Source: Macrotrachela quadricornifera
Lineage: Eukaryota; Rotifera; Eurotatoria; Philodinida; Philodinidae
Assembly: GCA_022393335.1 (NCBI GenBank)
Contig: JAJEKB010021848.1
Coordinates: 40,709-104,708, forward strand
DNA: 64,000 nucleotides
Reading direction: 5' to 3'
Each line of letters starts with the position of its first letter. The first letter of the stretch is position 1. Shown piece by piece: positions 1 through 12,472 of the stretch. The position numbers and the translations under genes were made by a program. A model generated the notes under the pieces. It had not been told where the DNA came from. It made no database searches and was given only the letters and a program-made list of their open reading frames with translations.

Positions 1-593
1 GTCTATATTTTTTTTCCATATGTAGATAAGTTACATACGCCATATATTCATTATCTAAATAAAAACATATTTTAATGAATTGTGTTAAATTGAAGAAAAG
101 TACTTAGATATCAAAATCATGTGTAGTTATTGAGTAAAAATACAACGAAAAGAATAAGAAATTAGTTTCTATAGGATGCTTGATCATGGTAGAAAAACAA
201 TTATATTAGGATTTGACTTGTATTTCTGCAACTACATTCAATTGAATTGATGTTATATTCAAAATTTTTCATACAACGCTGGTAACTTGACAGAATGTGT
301 TTTTGAAGATGGAAATCTTTTCAATTTACTCATTGTTCAATTTATTGATTCCCAAACAGATGTCTATAAACTCAATTTTAACAACTACTATTCATTTCAA
401 AACAGATACTAATGCTTATTGTTTTTCAATACCTGTTGAAAATATAAAAAATTACTATAGAATAATTTTTACTAGTGTGGAGCAAGTTGTCAGATGTTTT
501 TCAATAGTTTTTTAAAATATTGAACAATATTCTTTTATATATTGACTAATATAATGATAACTACAGTCTTATAAAGATTCTAAAAATTGTGTT

Positions 594-3500
594 TTACTGA
601 AAAATCAATTTGTATGAAGTCTTACCTAATTCTTGCCACCATGGTCCAAGATAAGTGCAATCAATTCGTGGTATATATAAAATACTAAGTAAAATTCCTT
701 TGATCAAACGAAAAATTGAAGAAAAAATAGCGACATGACAACCTAATAAAATAAAATATTATACTATCTATTTAACTATAAATATTTACTAATAATAAAT
801 GTGAAATACACTAGAATTGCATAAAATTTTTCATTCAATTCATAATCTTCTTTTTCATTTGAATAATGAGAAATAAATGTACATAACCATTTTATAATAA
901 TCTTTTTCAATCCATATAAAATTGATGGAGGTCCAATGAATAAAATTATTGAAGATGATAATGCAAGACGATGTATTTGAAGTGTAAAGGCATGAAATAA
1001 AATAAGATTACATATTATAACAATAAATAAAATAATATGAAACCAAATAAAAAAACCACCAACTATGCTCAAAAAAACAGAACTTAAATATTCAATAGAA
1101 TTTTCAGCCATTGCATTTAATTTTATATCTAATTTATTAATTGAGTTTGCATTTTGTTTTGGTTTATCGATTGATGATCTCTTTTCATTAGGATTTTTCA
1201 TTAGATCAATAATATGTTTCTTATAATTTCTCATTTCAATAATCAAATGAACAGTAAAAATGATCAATGTCAGAATAGCACTGATAATAATCTCATTATG
1301 AAATGACCAATCATCTAATTCTAAAAAAAAAACACAAAAAGAATTCAAGCAATATAATAAAAATAATAATAAAATTTACCTATATCAAAAGTATATTTTA
1401 AACATAATCTTAGAAAAGACATTGAACTTGTTCCCATAATAGTTTGAAAAGTAAATGTACATGTTAAATAAAAAAGTAAAATAAAAGCTACTGTATATGT
1501 AGATAGAGCTATAGTAGTATATTTAAAATCATTATTTCGTCCAGCAATTCGATCAATCAAATTTTGAATACATGAACAATATTTTGAATATGATTTGTTA
1601 TTATTTGAATTATTGCTAGATGAACTAGCTGAGGAATACATATTAAATTCCTTACTTGGAGTTATTGGAGCTTCTGGAGCGATGAGCCTTTTTAAATGTA
1701 CTAAATACCATGAATCGTAAACGAAACGAATAAAAAGTTCTGCACCAATATACGAAAGTAAAATGAACTGTGGTAAACTTTTTATGATTCCATAAATAAT
1801 AGCCGAATTCCCAAGTTCCTAAATAATTTTGTTTTTTTTTAATGATTGATTCAATAAAATGTCTTTAGAAAAAAAAGCATTTGAACATACAATATGACGC
1901 TTTGCTTGTTCAAATATTGAAAATCTTTCAGAAAGAGATAAAGAATCCATACATGAACTTTTACGAATAATAATGCATACAATATTGCCTAGAATATAAA
2001 TAAAAGCAAAACCACGAATGTAGATATTTTGCTGTTGTAATGAAGCAAATAATGGATAATAACGAATACTAAATAATGAATATATTAATATAAAAGATTT
2101 AAAAAATAAAAAAGCTAACTAACCTATACAAAAGTGGAATCAAAGTACGATTAATAAACTGTATGAGTACACCTTGATTCCATAATGTACTTAAATCAAT
2201 AAAAGAATGTTCGAGAGCCATTAGGATTTCCATTGCAACTATACCAGAAAGTGCAGCTGTTTCATATCGATTAAATGTTGCAAATGGTTCAATAGGTGAT
2301 AAGCAACCTAAAATAAACTTGAGTTTATTTTATCAATTAAATAATTAAATATTCGAACCTGGTCGACCATCACAAACATTTCTACAATTCTTCTTTCGTT
2401 TGATTAATAAAAGAAATATAAGACAAATTGCAGAGGAAATAAGAATGAAGATATGATTATCTATTGAGAAGAAAAATTTTTTTTTACATTGTTTAATTGC
2501 TTGAATAGTTTTATTGATTAACAAATCAAATTTAAGTTGATCATTATTATGATATTGAAATGAATTCCAATGAGAGATGGATGGAATAATATAGAGAAGG
2601 CACAAAATTATGAACATCGATATACACACATAGATTAAGCGAACAGTATTATGCTTTTGTCTTTTACTAAAAAAACAAAAATTCAGTTTTATTTAAAAAA
2701 CTTGATCAGTTAAGATTTTTTTTCCATATTCACGAAACTCAATTCTTATCCTATACAATTATATATTCTATCAGTGCTGTTCAGTAATACAATCAATCTT
2801 AACTCACTCTGTAAATACTGGTAGTTGTCCGTTATTACTATTGTTCATATTTCCGTTGTTTTGAGTTGAATCAGGTGAAGATGGTGGTACTTTAAAATGA
2901 CTATTAGAATAAAACCTAATATTTATCATCATAAGAAAAAAATTCAAAATTCACTCAAAGATTTTTTCGACGATGAGCCGTTGCTGTTCTTGAATTGGCG
3001 AAATTATTAAGATGCATAAAAATAAAACTATGAGAAAACCAACAAGAAGTTGTATAGCTATCGTGGAATCTACAACGTTACGAAAAGAATAAGTTTTGAA
3101 TATATATATTATAATTGAAAATTCGTTTACATTGTTCACAAAATAAACCATTTCTCAAAAAATAACATGAACATTTCGAACCCATTAAATAGTTAACACA
3201 ACGTCCACGTCCACCGCACATATCATTTCCAAAACAAAAGTCAAGAACTATATATTTCATAAAATGACAAATGAAAATATTTTGTTACTTTTTCATATAA
3301 AATAAAAGATACTAACCGTATTGACACATGTGTTCATAGTTGGTATTCGGTTCAATATCGCTTATTGAACAAATAAATTTATCCAATATCAAATATCTGG
3401 TTAGCACAAACACATTTGAATTAGTATCTAGTACAGTCCATGCTACTTTATCACAGACATGACGAATATCATCAAATCGTACAACATTATTATCAAAAAT

Positions 3501-4828
3501 CGACAAATTGGTCTCATCTTGTTTAGACGGACCCTTTTCTTTGGCAGTTACAATTGTACATTGCGTGTTCCATTGTGTATCGCTGATATTATAATTTCGA
3601 TTGTCATAACACACATCTTCCTTACGTCGTACTTGATTAAATGCTTTCATTTTTCGATTATAAAAATTGAGACGAGCTTGTCGAAAATTATCTTCCGCTG
3701 ATTTCCACCTCTTCTCATCGTTTGATGAGAATGCATCGATAAAATTCTTTCCTGATAAAAAAAAGAACTATATTCATAAGAGTATGAATTGAGATTTTTC
3801 AAAACTAGTTTATAGAAGTGTCAAATTGGTTTATCATGCAAAATGTGATCGGTCATATTTTACCTTGAAATAAACCTGGATTAATTTGAAGGAGTAACGC
3901 AGATAAATCGTTTTTAATGAGAATATGAGCAGCAAAGTAAATGCCAATAGGATGTCGAATTTTCATTAATTGTGAGTTATTTAAATAATGAAAATTGCAT
4001 GTATCATTAGCTTTAGTACTCATTGATGTCACGTTAGACAGTAAATAACATGAACCACCAAATCGTTGCCATCCTTTTGGACATCGAAATCGTTTGGCTA
4101 CAACATATAAATAACATATCGATTAAATATTTATTTTTTCCAAATCATTCAAAAATATTCTAAATCAAATACTATCCAGTTAGGTCAGATATCAGAGAGT
4201 AATGTGCAAAGATACTCTTTTTCCAAAATATAAGAGTTTAAATAAACATATAAGTTATATAGCACAATAAATAAAGAATAAAAAAAAACAATTTCTTTCG
4301 ATTTGTTCTTGACTAATTTATAAATGTAATTGACATTGAATGAATGTGACAAAAGAAATTTGTGAAATTGTTCTAAATACTCATAGGTTCTCTACAAAAT
4401 CATCATTAAAATCAACTTGAATTAATCCTAGCATTTTATTAAACAGAATTTCACAAACAGTGAATAAAACTGTAATTTAATCTCAAAATAAATCAAGTTT
4501 TTTTGTTACGTCTGTCTAAAAATGAGACAACCTCATCTATGATGTGTATGATATTACATTTGAGAGAAACCTTTTTTACGACTGCAGTTGGATTGAAAGA
4601 AATTCAATTAATTTCAAGTCTATGACAGTCTATATAATATATTCTACAACATCACTCACCAAATTCTTCACTTTTGTCTATGTTTGACGGTAAGTTGGCT
4701 GTGAACGAAGACATATCGGCGTTATTAATATTTGCTTGATGAACTGGTGAAGCACAATGATTCACTTTAACAAGAATACTGGCAAGGAGAAGAAGCAAAG
4801 AAACGAGAAAAATGGTGTATGAAATCAT
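594..4828 (-). CDS. STRA6-like multi-pass receptor with C-type-lectin-like and EGF-like ectodomain
   Basis: Exons read on the minus strand with matching phases: 4828-4660, 4097-3864, 3751-3317, 3247-3131, 3069-2955, 2915-2808, 2666-2359, 2307-2124, 2068-1891, 1818-1380, 1320-790, 742-626; about 980 residues. Residues 1-30 form a signal peptide (MISYTIFLVSLLLLLASIL). Around residues 62-74 is CPKGWQRFGGSCY, the N-terminal signature of C-type-lectin-like domains. Exon 4 is EGF-like (CFGNDMCGGRGRC, then CSC and FCEQ). After a first membrane segment (STIAIQLLVGFLIVLFLCIL) come many more. The multi-pass part matches STRA6, the retinol-uptake receptor: CDGRPGCLSPIEPF corresponds to the STRA6 segment CVRGRPGLPSPVDF, and SFLRLCLKYTF to its WARVCLRHCIY. 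The C-terminus is uncertain: reading through the last donor gives a stop at 594, or a further exon lies nearer the window edge. A retinoid role is inference. Confidence 0.72.
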
Positions 4829-6940
4829 GCTGATTTAGCGGGATCGAAATAGTTGTTGTTATTAATTTTTTTTATTCTAAAAAAAATAAAGAACGCACAA
4901 TCTAATTATTTTAATCCGTTTTCTCTTGGACAATCTCGTACACAAAATCATTAGACACTCAAACTATGGGAAGAGGATAAGTTTACAAAGTGCATAGACG
5001 CGTTCGATAAGAAATTGAATATGCCGTTTTCTCCTTTGATAAAGATGAAAGAACGAAACATCCGATATTTTGTAGATTGTCTAGTCATAATTTTATGATT
5101 AAGAGAATTCATTTTACAGAAGCAGAAGTGATCAAATTCTGACAGACAAGTAATAAAACATTTAACGCTCTTGCATACAGAAGTCATACATTTCCAATCA
5201 TTAGTAAAAAAAAAGGATTTCTTCTGAAGAAAAGAACATTTTAAAAATATTAGCTTTCTTTCTCCTGTTTTTTTTTCGACAAAAGAATATATGTTAAACG
5301 CGTCATAATGTATGCTTTCTATACGAAAAAACGTGCCACGAATGAGTTTCTTGCAAGATTGAGATATTTTTCTTTTCTGTTCTTTGATTTCGTACTAATG
5401 GAACAACGAAGAAAAGTAAAGACTCATCATTTTTACATCTATGTAACGCATGAAACTTGAGGTCAAGTATACGAATATAAATATTGAATAGATGAATTCA
5501 ACTTTCAAATATTATACCATTGGTACTGATATAGATATGAGTCATTATAATTTTTGAAAACAAAAAATAAAATCTTACTTCAAGCTTTACCTTTGTCATA
5601 ATTATATCTCAACTGAAGAAACAATCTTACGAAAATATAAATATCTGTTTATTTGCCTACAACATGTGTAGTTATGCATATAAATATTGTTCACGAAGAT
5701 TTAAAGCAACTATTTAAAGTGACTCATCTGTGTTATCTCATTAATCAATAGAATGTTTTTTCTACTAAAGCAGTAACCAGTTAGATTCATTTTAACCTGA
5801 ATTTCAGCCGATAATGAGAGGAAATGTAAGCCGATACATTGATCTACAACTGAATTTATAATAACTTTTTCCCCAATATAGGCGTTTGGAAGTTTCCAAT
5901 GACTCACTTTTTAAAATTTTCTTATTTTCAAAAAATTGCGAAATATACAAGACAAACAATGGTGATTAAGAGCTGATTGAGAAGACTTTAAGGAGACACG
6001 TCAAAAAAAAACAAGAAATAAATCTGAGTTTAATCGTTTTTTCAATTAATAGACGAACAAAGTAGAACTATATTATAATTAGATTATTTGATTTCTCATC
6101 TATTTCAATCACGATGACTATGAAATATACGTTCCTCGAGTTTTAACTCATAAATTCGATACTTTGAGTAATCTTCTAGATTTTGCAACTCATTAAACAC
6201 AGATTTTCTTCGATTCTAATTAATTTTTTCTGATAAAAAATGGATTAAAATCAGACGTTTTTGCTTTTTTTTCTCACACGGCATTATTCTCAACAATTGA
6301 ATGTGAATGTCGGAGCTTGAATATGTATTTATACACTAGGTCAACAACAGCAAATCAGCCAGTTAGTTTACACCTCTAATAATGAATAGTGCAAAAGTTC
6401 TGCATTCATTTTGTTTTTATAGTAATGTGACATAAGAATATTTCAGGCGGTTTGTGTTCTTCTCCATTATAAAATACCTATCCTAAAGTAAGATGACCGT
6501 TATTGGACATGATTTGACCGAATATGAACTCTTGATTATAAAAATTTAGTTTTTAACGCTTATGAGTACTATTTTCTAATCGAAAAATCAAAAATACACA
6601 TATTTTCATAATCGCATATTTCCTTTTGTTTTATTGTGTGTAACAATTTCGGAAAACATTATTCTTCAATTTTGCTCAGAATTTAGTAAAAATAATTTTT
6701 TCCATAAAGAGAAGCCCAGAGAAGATAAGTGATACATTATTTAATAACTGAAGATATTAATGGATCAAATCAAATCAAATATTTGACTTCATCATATTAT
6801 TGAAAAAATGGATGAATTTACTAAAATGATTCATGATTAGTCTAAGACAAACGAAGATGATCCACTATTTATAAACTTTTTAGGCTGAAACTGATTTAAA
6901 ATTGCTTTTATAACTTATACTATCTGCTTCAAAATAAAAG
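4829..6940. other. Intergenic stretch, no gene seen
   Basis: AT-rich sequence upstream of the STRA6-like gene. Only short open frames without signal peptide, recognised domain or convincing splice sites are present. The region just above 4828 should hold the promoter of the receptor gene, but no clear TATA box stands out. Confidence 0.5.
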
Positions 6941-6949
6941 AGGCCTTAC

Positions 6950-7925
6950 GGTTTTTTTGATAGCTTTTGATAGGAACAAGATAGAAACCTGCGGTTTTCA
7001 CTGTTAGAAAGAGGAATGTTGAGGGCATCGAAATACCTAAATGCGTATTCCTCTCTTGTACTCCTTCTTTCCTAGAAATAGAGATTTTTGCAAAATTGTG
7101 GCTTTCAAATTTTCCATTACCGTTTTAATTCTGAGGATACCAGTTGATAGCCCCATCCTTTTCTATCAAATGAAACCAACTCGACTTTTTCCTGACTTTC
7201 CTATGAGATACTAGATCTCATGCACTGAATGTCATGAAATGCTTGATTATTAACCTACACAGTGCTCTTTTATCCACTTTCAGATACCCAAATCAACGAA
7301 TAGTAGGTTTTTGACTATGCTGAGTATTATGGCATCATTTGTACTGTTTCACAGAGTCGGCAGTCGCTTCAAGGGGTAGGGTGGCTAAGAATGTAATGGG
7401 GCGCGGTGAGAGTGGGGAAAAGAGTATTTACATCAAACTCTTGCACAAAAAATGTGAACATTATGATGAATTTAGTCTTTTTCGTTGGATAAAACTGGAA
7501 ATTTATTATTTTTAAGGAGGGAGGACTCGCTTCAATTTGGTACCGGCTCTAGGAAACAGTACAAATGATGCCATAATACTCAGCATAGTCGAAAACCTAT
7601 TGTTCGTTGATTTAGACATCTGAAAGTGGATAAAAGAGCACTGTGTAAGTTAATAATCAAGCATTTCATGACATTCAGTGCATGAGATCTAGTATCTCAT
7701 AGGAAAGTCAGGAAAAAGTCGAGTTGATTTTATTTGATAGAAAAAAGACAAGGCTATCAGCTGGTATCCTCAGAATCAAAACGGTAATGGAAAATTTCAA
7801 AGCAACCGTTTTGCAAAAATCTCCATTTCTAGCAAAGTAGGGGCAAGGAAGGAATCCGAGTTTAGATGTTTCGATCTTCCCAACATTCTTCTTTCTAATG
7901 GTGAAAACTGCAGATCTCTTCTATT
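6950..7925. mobile_element. Foldback (long inverted-repeat) element 1
   Basis: The left arm, about 6985-7350, is repeated as reverse complement at about 7553-7920. For example, GGCATCATTTGTACTGTTTC at 7331-7350 is matched by GAAACAGTACAAATGATGCC from 7553, and CATGAGATCTAGTATCTCAT occurs in the right arm with its complement in the left. About 200 bases of unrelated, more GC-rich spacer (GGGGCGCGGTGAGAGTGGGG) lie between the arms. The arms differ by scattered substitutions, so the copy is old. No coding capacity is visible. It is a non-autonomous foldback or MITE-type DNA transposon. Confidence 0.7.
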
Positions 7926-7964
7926 TTGAAAAAAGATACTTTTGTCCATCCAAAAAAAAAGGCG

Positions 7965-8510
7965 GGTGAGTAAGTTTTGAATAACTTTTGATAGGAAAAC
8001 TGTAGAGAGCTGTGACTTTCACCGTTGGAAAGAGCAGATGAAAACGCATCGAACCATATAAGATAATAACTTTTAACTTGGACCTTTGAAACCTTTTGCA
8101 ATAATTGTACAAAAAAAACTTTTAAAAACAGGTCGGATTTTTCTAGAAAAAAGCGAAAAAAACTGAGTTTTTTTAAACAGAAATTGCTGACGAAATGGAC
8201 TCGAATTCTTGGATATAATACCCAGCACTTCCAAAGCAGTAAAGTTTTCAATCAAGCCTTACATCTAGTTTTGTAGATGGTCAGCTGGCGATTCTAATCG
8301 ACTCCTCAAAGTTTAAAATTTCTTCTATCTCCATAGAGCAATAGTCTATTCTTCCAAAATGACCATAAATCACTGGTTATTTATGGAATAAGTCTCAACA
8401 ATTTTATATGAATCGATGCGTCCGATCAGCCTCTTTCCAACGAAAGAAAACTGCAGTTCTCTATCTTATTTCTATCAAGAGTCACTCAAAAACTATCTAC
8501 CCGTCTTTTA
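7965..8510. mobile_element. Foldback element 2, same family as element 1
   Basis: The left end (ATAACTTTTGATAGGAAAAC, then CACCGTTGGAAAGAG and AACGCATCGAA, 7980-8055) is inverted at 8410-8500 (ATCGATGCGTCC, CTCTTTCCAACG, AACTGCAGTTCTC). The terminal motif TTTTGATAGGAA followed by CTGCGGTTTTCAC also opens element 1 at about 6965, so the two are neighbouring members of one family. The open frames inside (for example 7895-8251 on the minus strand) are by-products of the repeat. Confidence 0.55.
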
Positions 8511-8954
8511 TTTTAAAATGAGCAATAGTTTTTATATGGAAAAATAAAAAATAATATTTTCAAACGCCGTCAATCAAAGCAATGAAAAGAAAATATGTAA
8601 TTATAAAAATGCTGTTTTTCTTGATTATTAGTGCATATTCTGCCAAACTACGTATTAAAAAAGGTAAAAGAAATCTATCTTGAATGTTAAATTACGGGTA
8701 CCCTAACAGCTCTGTACAATTTTTTATATCATATTTACTTATCTTTTGTATGAAGAAACAAAATGAGAGAGCAGCACCATAAGTGCATACTTCAGTTTGA
8801 ATAATTACAAATTCTGATGATCAACGAATATTTATTTTGACAGAATGGAAGTATAAAATTCAAAAAATAAAATATTTACAATAAAATCATATGGCACACG
8901 CTCCAAAACTGTGAAAAAAATGGTTATGATGTCTTTTGCTACATGATAGCATAG

Positions 8955-9703
8955 GGTTGTGCATAACCTCTTGCTAAGAAGGTAGTGCTATAATTTCAAG
9001 TTGAATACCTTATGAGTTGTATACCAAACTAAGGAGCATCGAAAACTGGATATATCAAAACATTTCAATCATCGAACTGATGAAACTGTCAGAAATTTTA
9101 TGCTTTTTTGGCATAAAAAATGACGGCACTAGCAATTCAAATCTGAAGTAAAATATTTTCTTTTGATATTTTTACATGGTTCGAGAGAGCTCATTGAGTT
9201 CTTCAAAACTACATGTATTAAAAGTTTTTTAAGCTATATTTCTGATATAAAGAATTTTAAAAATTACTTCTAAAATCCTAAAAAATCTCTAAAAACTCGA
9301 ATTTTTTTATACGCAAAAAAAATCTCGATTGTTTCAATAAAATTAGCTTTTTTCCTTATTTTTACTAATAAGGACGCTTCGAAATACACTCATCCAATGC
9401 AGTGTGAAAAATTGCGTCCGGCGAAATGTCTTTGTTAGTAAAAATAATAAAAAAAAATTAATCTTACTAAAAAAATCGAGTGTTTTTCTTTATAAAAATT
9501 GCTAGTACCTTAATTTTCTATGCTAAAGTAAGCGTAAACTTTCTAAAAATTTCGTAAGTTCAACATTAAAATGTTTTAATAACTCGTACTATTTAGTATC
9601 AATATGTCCAGTTTTCGACGCTCTTTAATTTGGTATAAGATACATTAGGTATTCAATTTAAAATTATAGCACTATCTATCTAGGAAAAGGTTATGCACAA
9701 TCA
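8955..9703. mobile_element. Foldback element 3
   Basis: GTTGTGCATAACC at 8957 pairs with GGTTATGCACAA ending at about 9700. Further in, GTGCTATAATTTCAAGTTGAATACC pairs with GGTATTCAATTTAAAATTATAGCAC, and CATCGAAAACTGGATAT pairs with ATGTCCAGTTTTCGACG. The interior continues as a weaker palindrome (AAGGACGCTTCG, TGTTAGTAAAAATAA). No coding capacity is seen. Confidence 0.7.
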
Positions 9704-10146
9704 TATAGTAATGGCTTTAAAATAAGAAGCTACTTACCAAACATCCTGTAGTACTTGAGAATCTAAGGGTACCCCCATTATGTAGTACTTCAGACCTTAA
9801 AGGTTCTTCTATTCTGTCTTATCATCAACAACTTACAAGGAACCATCTATTATGATCCTAAGAAAAGTCAAAGTTTTTTATGATCTCAACGAAAAACCCC
9901 TAATTTCAACCCTTTTTTTGTTCAATACAGTTTGTAAAATGTGTTCTTTTTTGCTTCTCCTGTGCTCGTACAATAGAAAAGAATCGGATAGTATTTTTAT
10001 CCAAAATAAAGAAAATAATTATTGGTTGAAGAATGTTCCTGAAACAATATAGACACCGTACTCTAAAGTTTTGATGCGATTCATAACAGCACTATTTTTT
10101 CTAAAGTATGGAACCTATCGCTGGTGACATTTATATTCTATATAAT

Positions 10147-10372
10147 TACACCGTAAGATGAAAGTCTTTCCCCTCTTTGTTTCTATATTATCATATTTTA
10201 CATTAAATTTATGATCAGATAAAGATACGGTATAAAAGTTTGATTTCAGTATGATACATACCATATGGCAATAAAACTCTTATCCCATATCGTTATTTGA
10301 TCATAAATTTGTTGCAAAAGTTGATGAGCTAGAAACAAACAAGGAAAAGACTTTTATCCGAGAGTATAAATT
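10147..10372. mobile_element. Short inverted-repeat element (MITE-like)
   Basis: GATGAAAGTCTTTCCCC and TTTGTTTCTA near 10157-10187 are inverted as TAGAAACAAACAAGGAAAAGACTTTTATCC at 10331-10360. AAATTTATGATCAGATAAAGAT is inverted as ATCGTTATTTGATCATAAATTT. The whole unit folds into one hairpin of about 225 bases. Confidence 0.6.
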
Positions 10373-10749
10373 ACTTAAAATAAGTAAGAAGATTAAGCAT
10401 ATTTCTGTCCAAGTCATATAAATTACTTGCTTATGTTAAGAATGACTCACATAAATAGAATTGGTTCAAAATGAAACGTATCATCAGCGTAGTTATTACG
10501 TAGAGCACTAGAAAAGTTTCTTCGCCCGGTTTTTCTAGAAGTCTCGGTTTACATTCAAGCATCTTGCTATGATGCTTAGACATATTTAGGATTATGTGTA
10601 AAGTTTCAGACTTCTAAGTCTTATACTTTGCTGTAATCTATTATTTCTTTGACTTGAGTAACATGCCATTTTCTATACGCTACATAACGGATGACTTATA
10701 ACAAATGACAGAACTTTGAATTTCATACTTTGATCCTTAAAAAAATTTT

Positions 10750-10995
10750 ATGAAAATAAAAACAAAATATAGCAGAAGATACAGCATGAAAAGCTCTACA
10801 ATCTATAATATAAAGTTTATGTTAATTGTGTATTTTTTCTTTCAAAATAAACAGTATTCTGAGTGACTAATTATCGACGCTGCGATAGATATTTCAGAGA
10901 ATTTTGATTTTATCTTCAAAATAAAAAGTACACAATTAAAGTAAAACTGTTATTTGCCAATTGGAGAGCTTTTCACGCTGCATCTTGTGGTGTAT
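10750..10995. mobile_element. Short inverted-repeat element (MITE-like)
   Basis: AGATACAGCATGAAAAGCTCT near 10778-10798 is inverted as GAGAGCTTTTCACGCTGCATCTT near 10964-10987. The inner parts (AATTGTGTATTTTTTCTTTC against AAAATAAAAAGTACACAATT) also pair. No coding capacity. Confidence 0.55.
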
Positions 10996-10999
10996 TCCA

Positions 11000-12466
11000 T
11001 TTTTTAAAAATAAAACGTATTAGGTGATAAACAAGAAAAAATCACGTTGGTCACATACAAAAAAAAATACTTTTTTGCAACATCGAATTTTGATCTTTCA
11101 GAAATACGCGACTGGGGCAAGCTCAAAACCTTTTGTCCCGTGAAAATGTTCATTTTTCAATAAAGACTAGTTTCGGTTGAAGAAAACTTGCTTTTTATTA
11201 TGAGTAGTCGATAAGTAGCTTGATCATCTTTGTAAAATGAGTACCTTTGATATTTTTAAATTTCCCAATTCTCGGTATTTTTTTATAAAAGTGTAACTTT
11301 TTCTATGAAAGTGAGGTTGAGAGATAATAAGTTGGACTATTTCTAACTGAGAAACTTCTCTAAACTGATTGCCAAAGCCTTTTTCCTTGTTGAAAAGCTC
11401 CATTTCAGGAAAATCATCGTCAGCTTGGCCGCCTTTGATGATATAATTATTGAAAAGTTTTATAAGCTTTATACAATGGTACTTCTTTCCGAAACTCAAA
11501 CATGCAGAAATTTCGAAAAAAAAACGAGTTTTATGAATGAATGGAACAAACTACTCATCTTTCTTTGTCGAGGTCGATTTTGACGGAATTTTCAAGCAAA
11601 ACAGCCATTTTCATTAATATTTTTGACACGTTCTTAACAGAAATCTCGTCTGAATCATCAGAATTAGTGAGGAAATATCAATAAAAACTGTTGTTTTAGT
11701 GAAAAATCTTGCCAAAGTTGATATTAGCAAAAAAACTGAGTATCTGGTTGTTTTTATTCATAAAATTGATGCTTTTAAAACTTCTCAGTGCATCTGGGAA
11801 TGCTTACAAAAAAAGTAAAAATTCTGATGGAAATAGCAAGATTTTCTTGAACTTCCTCTACTGGAAAAATTACCATTTGTTCTCCGACGAAAAAACTTTT
11901 GAACATCTCTGATCACATAAAAAGTTTTTCATCTGCTGCAGCTCTTGGAGGAACAATGTCCCCACCCCTGTAATTTTTTTCTGGCTAAGCCACTTATTAC
12001 AAAAATTTGTATAATTTCATTATCAGTATGATGTAGACTACTTAGAATAGATACAGTTTTAAAGATTCTTACCCCGAAAAGTTGATGAAATTTTGATAAC
12101 TTTCGGTAAAATAATTCTGCTAATGCTTTAAGTGCAGTGTTAGATTTTCTGTAGTTTTTGTTATAGTTTTGTTAGAAGTTCAGTAATTTCTAAGATATTT
12201 CTGATATTCTTGTGAAAGTTGCAGTTTGTATGGTTGTAATTTCCAGAATATGTATGTTTAGTAGTGAAATTTCCTCTTCTAGAAATCTGTTCACTGCTGA
12301 TATTGATTAGATATAATTTCATAGCAAATAGTTTGAACAGTTCTTTTCCTTAGGTTATATAGAGAACTACCCGAACTATCTTTTGAAAAACAAACTTCAA
12401 GTATCTTGAACGTGTTATTGAAGAAATAGATAGAGGAATATCATTTTATACAAAAAAAGTAAGTAT
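11000..12466. other. Intergenic stretch, no gene seen
   Basis: AT-rich sequence. The frames at 11224-11499 (minus) and 11709-11912 (plus) are short and low in complexity and match no family I know. The 3' end of the CRAL-TRIO gene lies at the right border. Confidence 0.45.
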
Positions 12467-12472
12467 TTTATT
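12467..12472 (-). terminator. Poly(A) signal overlapping the stop codon
   Basis: On the minus strand the CRAL-TRIO gene ends TTT TAA TAAAATACTT. AATAAA therefore overlaps the TAA stop by two bases, which implies a 3' UTR of only some 15-30 bases if this signal is used. Confidence 0.5.

Noticed and set aside
7895..8255. Three overlapping minus-strand frames (118, 63 and 60 residues)
   Set aside because: They lie within foldback arms, in different phases, with no domain.
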